A stretch of DNA of 64,000 bases from CAZCDS01 sp964497585 (GCA_964497585.1 CAZCDS010000007.1:97597-161596), one strand, 5' to 3'; numbered from the stretch's first letter, positions 1 to 9,028 are shown. Translations and numbers: made by a program. The notes: generated from the sequence alone by a model not told the origin.

Positions 1-425
1 GTGGCCACGGCAAAAAAAGGCTTCTTCCTTTCAAAAGCCACCCATTTGGTCAAATCGTTGACCACCCCGCTGCCCACGGCAATCAGGGCTTGGGATTCGG
101 GGGCATCCCTTAATATCAAATCCTTGGTCAGGTCGTCCGTTTTAGGCGATTCACCGTTCTCATAATCTTGTATAATATAAAGATTGACCTCGGCCCCGGC
201 CCTTTTCAGGCGCTCTTCCACGGCGGCTCCAGCCGCCTCATAGGTTCGCCGGTCGGCTATCAGAAGGTAATTTGGTTCTGCTGCATAACCTTCGGCCGTT
301 TCACATAACCTGTCGATTGCTCTTGGTTCATAGAAGTAATGTTCCGTGGGTATCCTGTGCCGGCGGCCGCATTCGCAATCAAAGGATTTACCCCATAGGT
401 CGAATCTGCTTATGATCAAGCCCAT
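1..425 (-). CDS. sn-glycerol-1-phosphate dehydrogenase-like (AraM/EgsA family), N-terminal part
   Basis: Partial gene cut by the left edge; about 141 codons are visible from the ATG at 425, preceded by an AAGGAAA Shine-Dalgarno. The N-terminus contains a CECGR motif, and the glycine-rich AVGSGVVNDLTKW near the cut matches the NAD(P)-binding GSG(V/I)xND motif of AraM/EgsA glycerol-1-phosphate dehydrogenases in the Fe-dependent alcohol dehydrogenase-like superfamily. Known members reduce dihydroxyacetone phosphate to sn-glycerol-1-phosphate; the B. subtilis and archaeal enzymes use Ni or Zn. The metal-binding His and Asp residues lie outside the window. The segment looks more AT-rich than its neighbours. 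The family is quite secure from the motif, but substrate stereochemistry is inferred. Other DHQ synthase-like or glycerol dehydrogenase relatives cannot be fully excluded from a fragment. Confidence 0.75.
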   Translation of the reverse strand, partial: MGLIISRFDLWGKSFDCECGRRHRIPTEHYFYEPRAIDRLCETAEGYAAEPNYLLIADRRTYEAAGAAVEERLKRAGAEVNLYIIQDYENGESPKTDDLTKDLILRDAPESQALIAVGSGVVNDLTKWVAFERKKPFFAVA

Positions 426-721
426 TTTCTAGTTTTCCTTATATGCGGTGATCTCGGCGCCCCGCCTGCGCGTTCGCCAGAGGACTTACGCGTTCGTCGG
501 AGAACATCCGATTCACTGATCGATTGTCAAGTCGCCATTCTAAGCCTGTTGTCCTTACACCCAGACCGCTGCCCGGCTCTAACCGGATTCTCGTCTCACC
601 GCGCTGCGATCCGTGACCATCAACTAAGAATTCCTGGACGTCTTTGATTTGTTCCTTCATAAGAAATGGTTAGCCCCTAATCTCCTTTTAAGAGCATTTC
701 ATCTTCGCCGACCCCTCTGCT

Positions 722-3700
722 TCAATTTGCTTCCCCCACCAGAATAAAGGGGGCCCAGTAGAAGGGGTGCTCAAATCCCATTTCACGAATCTCTCTCCTC
801 GAGAGTGTCAGCGCATCCAGCTTGTTCCTGCCCCCTTTCACGTGTCGGAAGAAGTTCTCCACAAGTATCACGCTGGACTTTTCAGCCACCGACCAGAGGC
901 TCATCAGCACGGACCGGGCACCTGCGTAGTGAAAAGCCCGTCCCATGCTCATGACACCCTCTCCGGAGAGTTCCTTTCCCAGGCCAGTTTGACAGGCGGT
1001 CAGCGCCACCGCGTCCGTGTCCAACTTCAGGCCCATGACATCACTCATTTTCAGGAAACCGTCTGTTCCGGGAGGCACCATGGTGAGAGCTAGAAATGGT
1101 TCTGCCAGACCCGGTATCCTTGTGCTGAAAACCCCATGGGTAGCGAACACGATCCATCGGTACCGATGGACTTCAGGGACCACTGTTGACAGGAACACCC
1201 GCTTGCTGGCTTGGAGTCCGGTGAGGATACTGCTGGAGTCGCCGAACATTTTTCCAAGGTTCTCGGCCAGTCGCCCTGTCTGGACGAGCCGTTGGAAAAC
1301 GAGATTTCCTCCGCTCGCCTCCTTTATGGATGACATCATGGTTGCATAGAACTCCCTCTTACCTTCGGACACCTGCATGCCGCCAGCTTTTGCAGCCCTT
1401 GCCTCTTTCATTTCAAAGACCGGGTCGGCAATCACGAGCAGTCGCGTCTCCGCCGTTGTCCGGCCCCGTAGTCTTCGGGCTAAGGTGAGCGCGGTGATGG
1501 ACTGGTGATACACCATGGGATAGACCTCCCCAAGGTAGCGGAGCCCCTTCGGATAGTCACCCCACTCACCTCTCTTCCATGAGGGCTTACCCTCGATAAC
1601 CAGGGCCTCGAAGGGCAGGATGCACAGGATACCGTCCGGAATGATGACCAGGGGCGTTCCTTTTGGAACGTCCGCAAGAACCGGTGCGAGAAGCCTCCTA
1701 TAGAGGAGTTGACCGAGTTTGGGATCGTATTGGCGAAGCCGCGTGGTTTCGAAGGGCCTTCGAAAGTTCCTCACCTGACGACACAAATCAATGGCATCCC
1801 ATTCCACGTACGAGCTGCGAACTACATTCTTTCCCTCACACAGCCGCACAGCCACCCCATCGTGGAACAGGTCGAAAACCACGATGTGTTCACCCGGGCG
1901 AATCGCGGCCTGCCTGAGCAAAACGGGTTTCGGGTACTTGACCGCAGCGTATGGCGTGTGCTCTTTCCAAAGAATCTCCACGAACCCATTCAGATCGGAT
2001 TCAGCTTTCAGGATTTGTCTCGTAAGGGTTTGGAATCGCACGGGGTCCGTGTCTCTCGAGGTCTGGCTCAGTCCTTTCCTGAGACGAGCGAGCCTGGTGA
2101 CCAACTCCTCTTCACGATCGAGAAGTTCTTTGGGCACCCCTGCATATCCGAGCTCGGATCTCCGGGAGACGTTGTCGGCAAACGCGCGTGCCTTGACGAG
2201 TTCGCCGGACTCGATGCTCTCGGCAGCTCTGCCTTGTTTCATACGTATACGCGTCAGGCCCTTGGCAGGCTCCGAGCGATAGAAACCACCTATGCGCACG
2301 TTGAAAAAGCTTGTCCGCTCCGAAGGAAGGAGCCCGCTCCTGATCTGCTCCGCGATCTCGGCCCCTCTTTTGTAGAATTTCTCCGCGTTGTCATAATCCC
2401 GGAGGGCTTCAAAAATCCGTCCCAATCCCGTGCATGCAGCAAAGAGCGCATCGACCTTTCCACTTCTTTCGCCGAATTGCAGAGATTTCTGGTAATACCT
2501 TCTGGCGGTCTGGTAGTCCTTCCTGAGAAGGTAGAATCTTGCGAGGCTCAGGTCGTCTTGGGATTCCTTCAGGTACACGTGGGCTCGATCAAATTCGCCA
2601 AGGTCGAGATAGAGGTTGCCTATTTCTGCTGAGACCGATCGAGCAGAGAAGGGGTCTTTTCGCAAGACATCGTGCGACTTTTCGAATTTGGCCAACGCCT
2701 TGTCGTATTCCTTCCTTGCAACGTAGATTCTTCCCATCAGGCTCAATGTTTGAGCCTGAGCCGTAGTCTGCACCACGAAGAAGCCTATATTCTCGGCCTT
2801 CGCGAGCGATGTCTCGCACATCTCCAGCGATTTCTCATACTGGCCCAGAGACTCGTACAGCCGCGCCATCATTGTCAGCGTCCCTTGCTCGCAGACAAAG
2901 CACGCGGCCTCTCGCTCCATGTCCAATGCCTGACGATAGAACCCGAGGGCCCTGTCATAGTGGCCCCAGTCCTGATAGACGTGCCCGATTTGTTTGAGGC
3001 TTCCGGAGATATCCGACGCGTTGCCAACCTTCTTTCTGATTGCCAATGCCTTGTCCAGGAGTTCCAGCGATTTGCGAAAGCGACCCGCCTCCGCGTTCAC
3101 TTGAGCCATGTGGTTGAGGCATTGAGCCTCCCCCCGCAGATCCCTGGCGCTCACGCGAATTCTGAGCGCCTCGGCATAAACCTCCCGGGCCTTTTTGTGC
3201 AGTCCTATTCGCCGATAGACCATTCCCATGTGTTCCAAGTTAAGGGCCTCGCCCTTGAGGTCGCCCATTCTGCGGGCCACTTCCCTGGCACGAGCGAAGA
3301 AATCCAGTGCCTTCTGGTATCTGCCCGATTCGTTGTACACGAAACCCATGTCACCGAGCGTGAACTTCTCCCACATGGCGTCGCGCTGTCGCCGGTGTAT
3401 TTCCAGCGCCTGCCGATAGAATTGCAGAGCCTTGTCATGGTGTCCCGTCTCTTTGTGGAGCCTCGCAATACTTCTCAGTGTGTACGACACTGCCTTGTCT
3501 GCGCGCCTGCTTTTCTGACTTTTCAGATACCTCTCGTAATACTCGAGAGCCTTGTCAAATTTACCCATGCGTTGATAACTGGAGGCAATCCCCCACAGCG
3601 CGGTTTCCATGCCGATGACATCATTTTTTTCCCGGAACAGAGCCAGCGCCCTTGTGTAAAGCTCCAGCGCCTTTTCCCTGCGGTTCAATAGGCCTTCCAG

Positions 3701-4309
3701 ATGGGCTCTGTGAAAGAAGCCGCGTGCTTGGCGGCGGCCTTCAAAGCTCTTGCTGCTGAGTTCAATTGCTTTCTCGATGAATTGAGATCCAGCTCTGTAG
3801 TTGCCCGAGCTGTAGTGAACAGACCCCAGCTCTTTGAGCAGGTCTGCCTCTTCTGCCGTGTCACCCAGCCTCCTGGCGCTCGCCAACGCACCGGAATAAG
3901 CCTGCAGGGCCTTTTTGTACTCATTCAGAAAACGGTACCGCCTACCCATGGCCTCAAGGCTGGCCATCTCCCCTTTGAGGTCTCCGCACTGTCGCTGTAT
4001 TGCCAGCGCTTTCCGGTAGAATTCCAGGGCCTTGAGATAGTCCCCGAATTTGCTGTACGCGTAAGCAATATCGTGCAAGGTATGGGCGGCCGATGAGGGA
4101 TCCTTGGCCTGGCTGTAAGCCTTGTATGCCGCCATGTACATCTCCACCGCCTTGTTCACGTCGTGCGCGGAGGAGGCTTTTTCAAGGAGCTTTCGACCCT
4201 GGTCCCTCAGTGCCGCCGCGTTTCCCGCGGGCTGCGACGATCTCACATCCGAGAACGAAACCAGCGCAAGAATGCAAGTACATGCTACCGACACAATCCC
4301 TGTTTTCAT
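722..4309 (-). CDS. Exported TPR repeat protein with C-terminal CHAT (caspase-like) protease domain
   Basis: 1195 residues. Residues 1-26 form a signal peptide (hydrophobic IVSVACTCILALVSF after MKTG). Residues about 45-690 are some fifteen tetratricopeptide repeats of about 40 residues (recurrent YxKALEFYRKALAI-type helices). The last ~330 residues are a CHAT domain: the VVFDLFHDGVAV core strand, LVIIPDGILCILPFEAL, the catalytic His1058 in FATHGVF and Cys1106 in LTACQTGLG, then the conserved SLWSV segment. CHAT is a clan CD cysteine peptidase fold (caspase/separase-like), and both dyad residues are present, so activity is plausible. The signal peptide suggests it acts in the periplasm or outside the cell, unlike cytoplasmic CHAT effectors. 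GGAGCGGGG precedes the ATG. It stands alone with no effector-like substrate gene beside it. Substrate unknown. Confidence 0.9.
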   Translation of the reverse strand: MKTGIVSVACTCILALVSFSDVRSSQPAGNAAALRDQGRKLLEKASSAHDVNKAVEMYMAAYKAYSQAKDPSSAAHTLHDIAYAYSKFGDYLKALEFYRKALAIQRQCGDLKGEMASLEAMGRRYRFLNEYKKALQAYSGALASARRLGDTAEEADLLKELGSVHYSSGNYRAGSQFIEKAIELSSKSFEGRRQARGFFHRAHLEGLLNRREKALELYTRALALFREKNDVIGMETALWGIASSYQRMGKFDKALEYYERYLKSQKSRRADKAVSYTLRSIARLHKETGHHDKALQFYRQALEIHRRQRDAMWEKFTLGDMGFVYNESGRYQKALDFFARAREVARRMGDLKGEALNLEHMGMVYRRIGLHKKAREVYAEALRIRVSARDLRGEAQCLNHMAQVNAEAGRFRKSLELLDKALAIRKKVGNASDISGSLKQIGHVYQDWGHYDRALGFYRQALDMEREAACFVCEQGTLTMMARLYESLGQYEKSLEMCETSLAKAENIGFFVVQTTAQAQTLSLMGRIYVARKEYDKALAKFEKSHDVLRKDPFSARSVSAEIGNLYLDLGEFDRAHVYLKESQDDLSLARFYLLRKDYQTARRYYQKSLQFGERSGKVDALFAACTGLGRIFEALRDYDNAEKFYKRGAEIAEQIRSGLLPSERTSFFNVRIGGFYRSEPAKGLTRIRMKQGRAAESIESGELVKARAFADNVSRRSELGYAGVPKELLDREEELVTRLARLRKGLSQTSRDTDPVRFQTLTRQILKAESDLNGFVEILWKEHTPYAAVKYPKPVLLRQAAIRPGEHIVVFDLFHDGVAVRLCEGKNVVRSSYVEWDAIDLCRQVRNFRRPFETTRLRQYDPKLGQLLYRRLLAPVLADVPKGTPLVIIPDGILCILPFEALVIEGKPSWKRGEWGDYPKGLRYLGEVYPMVYHQSITALTLARRLRGRTTAETRLLVIADPVFEMKEARAAKAGGMQVSEGKREFYATMMSSIKEASGGNLVFQRLVQTGRLAENLGKMFGDSSSILTGLQASKRVFLSTVVPEVHRYRWIVFATHGVFSTRIPGLAEPFLALTMVPPGTDGFLKMSDVMGLKLDTDAVALTACQTGLGKELSGEGVMSMGRAFHYAGARSVLMSLWSVAEKSSVILVENFFRHVKGGRNKLDALTLSRREIREMGFEHPFYWAPFILVGEAN

Positions 4310-4536
4310 GAACCACCCCGCTCCATTGAGACACGATTCGAGACTACTTCAGTCAGCCTACGGCTCTGATGGGCGAAAAGACCTCCAATATCAACCCCAT
4401 TCAGAACTCAAGTGCGATGTACCCTTTGAGGCAGGTCAGGGCCAAAAGAGGGTTGCTTGCTGATTTTCTGTTAAGCGGATTCTTTCGAGCACCAGAAACG
4501 TGAAGTATGTTCCGGAACGAGTCCACGACCGCACAG

Positions 4537-4736
4537 ATGCCGGTCGTTTTGGACTAAAAACCAGCCGTCTTACAAACTTCGACCGCCGAATTGGCTCCAC
4601 AGCGGTTTTGAAAACGATCCGACGACCCAAATTCCCACATTTGTGCCATTTCAGGGGCTCTTTTCCCAAAAGAGGAACGTACCACTCCTTCTGCTTCCCG
4701 GTCAACCCCGAGCTTGAACGTGTGCCTTCACCCAAA
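4537..4736 (-). repeat. Diverged inverted repeat, arm 1 (about 200 bp)
   Basis: The reverse complement of this stretch aligns end to end with 5400-5600 on the plus strand. Shared blocks include TTTGGG-GAAGG, TTGACCG, GAGTGGTA, TGGCACAAA, TGGGAAT, CCGTTTTC/TCGTTTTC and GACGGCTGG. By eye roughly two thirds of bases match with almost no length difference. Both arms translate to related but probably non-genic peptides (shared EWY and WHK-GN patterns). Origin unknown. Confidence 0.7.
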
Positions 4737-5174
4737 CACTGCCCGATAGTGATGGGCGAACTGGCACGCAGACGCGACATGAACTTGCCACCTCCCAGCG
4801 GTGATGGCCCAGGATGATCTGCTTACGGTCTAGTATGATGCGAACGAGAAGGGCATGCTGCCTGGAAACGGCTTGACTGCCGCGTCCTGACAGAGATATC
4901 CTGATGAGGCCTACTGTGCCTCGCTCTTAACCTACCTTTTTTGGGTAACTCTTAATCCTGATAGAACAGTGCTGTGAAGGGCGTTCAGCGGTGGGCATTT
5001 TCATGTACGCGGTTCGCTCTCTCAGGCTGTTCGCAGTGACTATGGTATGGCAGGCGACGGTTGACGCGGTCTCTTCGAGCTTGGGGAAATTCCAGTTGTC
5101 GAAGTGCTGAAGGGATGCGGGGGGGGGGTGCCGAAATCGAGCCGTGGCAGCCAAATTCATGGACGCCAACTCTC

Positions 5175-5249
5175 CTAATCAACCCATGCCTGGGCGATGA
5201 TCTTGGCGTATTCTTTTCGCTCCTCGATGGTCTTTTTGATGGGCGCCTC
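5175..5249 (-). pseudogene. Possible fossil of a nitrile-hydratase-like leader peptide
   Basis: One minus-strand frame reads EAPIKKTIEERKEYAKIIAQ then AWVD and ends at TAG. The EYAKIIAQAW-D pattern resembles the start of nitrile hydratase alpha-like leader peptides (NHLP) of RiPP precursors, which normally continue with a DExFKxxLLxDP segment. Here there is no start codon (a TGA lies directly upstream) and the frame stops where that segment should begin. No RiPP enzyme is nearby. Only about 23 residues support this. Confidence 0.25.
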
Positions 5250-5399
5250 TCATTCCGTGATTGAGATCGGCTCACGGTAGCACACCCATCACTGATGAGG
5301 TAATACCAGGGATCGCAGGGGTCGGCTAGGCCGTCTTCTCGGTCACCTTTGCGTACTGGCAACTTCAGGCTTCCCGTTGACAAACCTTGATCAAGCGCG

Positions 5400-5600
5400 T
5401 TTGGGGGAAGGTGCACGCTCAGGACTGCGTTTGACCGTGGAGCAGAGGGAGTGGTATGCTCGAATCCAGGGAAATATACCATTGATCTGGCACAAACATG
5501 GGAATCGCAATCGCTGGACCGTTTTCTGCAAAGCTGCAACGCCGATCAAGGATACGATAGCATTCGGACGGCTGGCCTTTGTCCTACAAATGACGGTCAT
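5400..5600 (+). repeat. Diverged inverted repeat, arm 2 (about 200 bp)
   Basis: Plus-strand partner of 4537-4736, separated from it by about 660 bp. It ends about 40 bp upstream of the small ORF at 5643. See arm 1 for shared blocks. Confidence 0.7.
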
Positions 5601-5642
5601 TTGTCAGATCTTTCGATAATTTCCACCGAGCCGGAGGATGCC

Positions 5643-5816
5643 ATGGAATTCTGGGTGGGCTTGTCGCTGGGCATGCATTTGGGAAGAATCATTGCAGATG
5701 TATTGGAAAAGATCGGACGAGAATACGGACTACTCGACACTAAAGCCGAGCATAAGATTGAGCGAATTGAGAAACTGGAGACCGAGGTTATGGACGTGGT
5801 GGAAGAATTCCGGTAA
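5643..5816 (+). CDS. Small hypothetical protein (57 aa), amphipathic/coiled-coil
   Basis: The ATG sits five bases after a GGAGG, one of the strongest ribosome-binding sites in this region, so I favour this short start over longer upstream frames. The N-terminal half (WVGLSLGMHLGRIIADVL) is hydrophobic or amphipathic; the C-terminal half is charged and helical (HKIERIEKLETEVMDVVEEF), suggesting a coiled coil. No family is recognised. It lies directly behind one arm of the 200-bp inverted repeat. An 85-residue antisense frame overlaps it but is serine-rich and less protein-like. Confidence 0.45.
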   Translation: MEFWVGLSLGMHLGRIIADVLEKIGREYGLLDTKAEHKIERIEKLETEVMDVVEEFR

Positions 5817-6135
5817 TGCTTCACGGTATCCGCGATCTCTTTCGTGGACATCATCTGTTCGGAGCTCCTGACTATCTCCCATCATCCGCAGCGCCCCGGC
5901 GGGCCTTTCGCGTACACGATGATCTCTCTCGACCGATCGGAGTTGGGGTGTGAGTGAGTCTTGGAATTTGCATGGACGGTGTTGAGAATTAACACAGCCG
6001 GATAACTGAGCACCATCTTCGGCATTGATATCGGGTAATCACAATTTATCGAATGGATGTTTAATGGTTCCGCAAGGTTAGATTACTTGCAGACACTTTT
6101 TTGGGGGGTCGGTCTGAATGATTTCGGTGGGTTAG
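5817..6135. other. Intergenic spacer before tRNA-Gly
   Basis: About 320 bp with no credible gene. AT content rises towards 6000-6080. No clear terminator or known RNA motif is seen. Confidence 0.4.
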
Positions 6136-6210
<75 letters not shown>

Positions 6211-6370
6211 ACCAATGGTAAGTATATAGAGCGATACAGGCGGGTGTCAAGCAGAATTGTCCACTGCACGTGAGCCCTATTTTGCGCGAGGCGATCGCTT
6301 GGTGCAAAGGCGTGTCTCCGAGGATAGAAACCACCTGGCAATCTCGGGTGTGGCCTTCATAGGGCCCGCT

Positions 6371-6910
6371 TCACTCCACCCGGTCGATCGGATCGCCCAC
6401 CGCAACTTCTCCGCCCTCGAGGACCCGGGCGAAGACTCCTTCTTCGGGCATGATGCAGTCGCCTATCTTATGGTAGATGGCACATCTCGTATGGCACTCT
6501 TTGCCGATCTGGGTCACTTCCACAAGTGCGCCGTGGCCGATCTTGAGACGGTCACCAACCTTGACCGCTTTGAGGTTAAATCCCTCCGTCGTGATGTTTT
6601 CCGCAAAGCTGCCCGGCTTGACATCCAGGCCCTTGTCCGCCATGGTCCGGATCTGCTCTATGGAGAGGATTGAAACCTGCCGATGCCAATCGCCACCATG
6701 TGCATCTCCGATCAAACCGAATCCCTTTTCGAGCACTCCCGAACCCACGTCCTTTTTTGGGGTCCCTTTGTGTCGACTCAGACAAACGGCAATGACTTTT
6801 CCTTCTGACACGATACCGTCCAAGCAAGAGAATTCGTCCGGAAGAACCTGACATGCCCTGGGGTCCCGAAACGATCGCACGAGAAAAGCCGGGGGGATCT
6901 CCGGTCGCAT
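6371..6910 (-). CDS. MOSC-domain protein
   Basis: 179 residues from the first ATG. The MOSC domain (molybdenum cofactor sulfurase C-terminal) covers nearly all of it: GKVIAVCLSRHKGTPK at the start, GLIGDAHGGDWHRQVSIL, a GSFAENITTEG segment, KVGDRLKIGHGALVEVTQIG, and the conserved cysteine in GKECHTRCAI. Stand-alone MOSC proteins are thought to bind or transfer sulfur for Mo/W cofactors. The ATG at 6910 lacks a Shine-Dalgarno and the first ~30 residues do not resemble MOSC proteins; a GTG before SEGKVIAV, downstream of a GGACGG, is a better start. No moa/moe gene is adjacent. It is followed by tRNA-Gly and preceded by the EF-G-like gene on the same strand. Confidence 0.85.
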   Translation of the reverse strand: MRPEIPPAFLVRSFRDPRACQVLPDEFSCLDGIVSEGKVIAVCLSRHKGTPKKDVGSGVLEKGFGLIGDAHGGDWHRQVSILSIEQIRTMADKGLDVKPGSFAENITTEGFNLKAVKVGDRLKIGHGALVEVTQIGKECHTRCAIYHKIGDCIMPEEGVFARVLEGGEVAVGDPIDRVE

Positions 6911-6943
6911 GCCACGGATTCCCCGGACCTGGAGCGCTGTTCC

Positions 6944-9028
6944 CTAGTCTTCCTCTTCCTCCGGTTTGGCAGCCGCTTCCACGATCTTTTCCGCGATGTT
7001 CGCGGGGACCTCCTCGTAGTGTGAGAATTCCATGGAGAAGAGTCCGCGGCCCGACGTGAGGGATGTCAGATCCGAGGCATATTTGAGGACTTCTGCCATG
7101 GGAACCTGAGCTTTTATCACCTGGCTGCCGCCCTTGGCGTCCATGCCGCTGATCCGGCCCCTTCGTGAATTGAGGTCTCCCATGACGTCACCCATGCAGT
7201 CCTCCGGCACGACCACTTCCATATTCATGATCGGCTCGAGGAGCACGGGTTTCGCTTCCAACATGCCCTTCTTGAAGCCTTTTGAAGCGGCTATCTTGAA
7301 TGCCTGTTCCGAAGAGTCTACATCGTGATGCTTTCCGTCGAAAACGGTCACCCTCACGTCAATGACGGGATAGCCCGCCATGGATCCAGCGGTCATCGCT
7401 TCGACCACACCCTTTTCCACTGCAGGAATGTACTGCCTGGGGATGACTCCGCCGACAATCTTGTCCACGAACTCGAACCCTTCGCCCCGGGACATGGGCT
7501 CCAGTTCCAGCCAGGCCACCGCGAATTGCCCCCGGCCGCCAGTCTGTTTCTTAAGCTTGCCTTCCACCTTTGCCGAACCGCGGATCGTCTCCTTGTAGGG
7601 GACCTTGGGAGTCTTGAGATTGACGTCCACGCCGAACTTCCGCTTGAGCTTCTCCACGGTGACTTCAATGTGAACCTGCCCCATGCCGGAGATAAGGAAT
7701 TCGTTCGTCTGCGGGTCCCGGGTAACCGTGAGCGTGGGGTCTTCTTCCGCGAGCTTGGCCAGGCTCTGAGTGATCTTCTCCTCGTCGCCTTTGGCCCGCG
7801 GCTCGATCGCGAAAGAGATCACCGCCTGTGGCAGACGAGCCGGAGTGATGACGATGGGATTCTTGTCATCGCAGAGCGTGTCGCCCGTGAGCGTCTCCTT
7901 GAGCTTAGCCACCGCGACGATGTCGCCGGCCGCGGCGGATTCAAGGGATTTCTGATTCTTGCCCTGAATGGTCAGGAGCTGGCCGAAACGCTCCTTGGCT
8001 TCACGGGTCGAGTTGAGGAAGTTGGAATCGGGCGCCAGCTTGCCGGAGAATATTCTGAAAAGGGTGAGCCGCCCCGCGTACGGATCGGCCAGGGTTTTAA
8101 AGACGTAAGCACAAAGCGGCTGATCCGGGGAAGGCTCGCGCGTCTCTTCCTCGCCGCCAGGGGATACACCGTGAACGGGTGGCATCTGTGCAGGAGAAGG
8201 GCACGCATCGGCGATCAGGTCCAGAATCGGCTGCACCCCCACGTTGCGGGTACCCGAGCAGGCCAGAACGGGCAGGAAAATCCTCTCGAGAATACCCTTG
8301 CGCAAAGCGCCGGCCAGATCGTCGGAGCTGAGTTCTTCGCCTTCCAGGTACCGCTCCATGAGTTCGTCATCCGCTTCCGCCAAATCCTCTATGAGTACCT
8401 CACGCCGGGATTCCGCTTCGTCCTGAAGCTCCGCGGGAACCTCGCCTCCGGCCACCTTCCTCCCGTCCCCCTCAAAGGTGACCACCTTCATCGACAGCAG
8501 GTCGACGATGCCCTTGAAATCTGCCTCCTTGCCAATGGGAAGCTGCAACACAAGGGGTTTGACGCCAATGATTTCCTTTACGTCTGCGACGACCTTTTCG
8601 AAATCAGCCCGTTCCCTGTCCATCTTGGTTACCGCGAGGATGCGTGGGCAGCCACGGCCTTCGATGCTTTCCCAGACCTTCTCCGTGAGCGGTTTGACCG
8701 AATCGACCGCATCAACGACAAGGATCGCCACATCCGATGCCTGGAGAGCAGCGCTCACTTCCGCCGCGAAGTTCGGATCGCCAGGCGTGTCAAGGATGTT
8801 GATCTTCTTCTTTTTCCATTCGGCCGAGAACAGAGAGGTGCTTATGGTGATTTGCCGCTTCACCTCTTCCGGTTCGAAATCGAAATTGGACGTGCTGTCC
8901 GTCACCTTGCCGAGGCGGTCGACCGCTTTCGCGTCAAAGAGCATTGCCTCACACAACGAGGTCTTGCCCGACTGCGCGTGGGAAACGACCACCACATTAC
9001 GCAGATCCTCCGTACTGTACTTCTTCAT
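6944..9028 (-). CDS. Elongation factor G-like GTPase (EF-G2/FusA2-type)
   Basis: 694 residues from the ATG at 9028, with AAGGGGAG eight bases upstream; a longer in-frame extension to 9154 lacks a site and is rejected. EF-G domain order is visible: GTPase domain, domain II, then III, IV and V. The G1 loop reads SHAQSGKTSL instead of GHVDHGKTT, G3 is LDTPGDPNF, and G4 is TKMD instead of NKMD; these changes are typical of the EF-G-like paralogue group rather than canonical translocase. Domain IV contains KETIRGSAKVEGKLKKQTGG and domain V contains GDLNSRRGRISGMD. The tail is acidic (KPEEEED). Canonical translocation, ribosome recycling or a stress role cannot be told apart from sequence. The presence of a second, canonical fusA elsewhere is expected. 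Confidence 0.9.
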   Translation of the reverse strand: MKKYSTEDLRNVVVVSHAQSGKTSLCEAMLFDAKAVDRLGKVTDSTSNFDFEPEEVKRQITISTSLFSAEWKKKKINILDTPGDPNFAAEVSAALQASDVAILVVDAVDSVKPLTEKVWESIEGRGCPRILAVTKMDRERADFEKVVADVKEIIGVKPLVLQLPIGKEADFKGIVDLLSMKVVTFEGDGRKVAGGEVPAELQDEAESRREVLIEDLAEADDELMERYLEGEELSSDDLAGALRKGILERIFLPVLACSGTRNVGVQPILDLIADACPSPAQMPPVHGVSPGGEEETREPSPDQPLCAYVFKTLADPYAGRLTLFRIFSGKLAPDSNFLNSTREAKERFGQLLTIQGKNQKSLESAAAGDIVAVAKLKETLTGDTLCDDKNPIVITPARLPQAVISFAIEPRAKGDEEKITQSLAKLAEEDPTLTVTRDPQTNEFLISGMGQVHIEVTVEKLKRKFGVDVNLKTPKVPYKETIRGSAKVEGKLKKQTGGRGQFAVAWLELEPMSRGEGFEFVDKIVGGVIPRQYIPAVEKGVVEAMTAGSMAGYPVIDVRVTVFDGKHHDVDSSEQAFKIAASKGFKKGMLEAKPVLLEPIMNMEVVVPEDCMGDVMGDLNSRRGRISGMDAKGGSQVIKAQVPMAEVLKYASDLTSLTSGRGLFSMEFSHYEEVPANIAEKIVEAAAKPEEEED

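Larger units (their letters stand above)
4310..5399. other. Gene-poor intergenic region with one arm of an inverted repeat
   Basis: No frame here has a convincing ribosome-binding site or family resemblance. It contains the minus-strand repeat copy at 4537-4736, a run of nine or more G at about 5120, and at 5175-5249 (minus) a short frame without a start codon that resembles part of a nitrile-hydratase-like leader peptide. It looks like decayed or mobile DNA rather than a regulatory spacer. Confidence 0.5.

Noticed and set aside
439..660. 73-residue minus-strand frame between the AraM-like gene and the CHAT gene
   Set aside because: The nearest Shine-Dalgarno (AAGGAGA) is about 20 bases from the ATG and the composition is not protein-like; no family. 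Possibly a decayed gene but not supported.
1709..2632. 307-residue plus-strand frame inside the CHAT gene
   Set aside because: Antisense shadow of a well-supported TPR/CHAT gene.
4985..5539. 184-residue minus-strand frame
   Set aside because: Contains no recognisable domain, is rich in Arg/Ser/Pro and spans one repeat arm; the only protein-like stretch in the area is in another frame.
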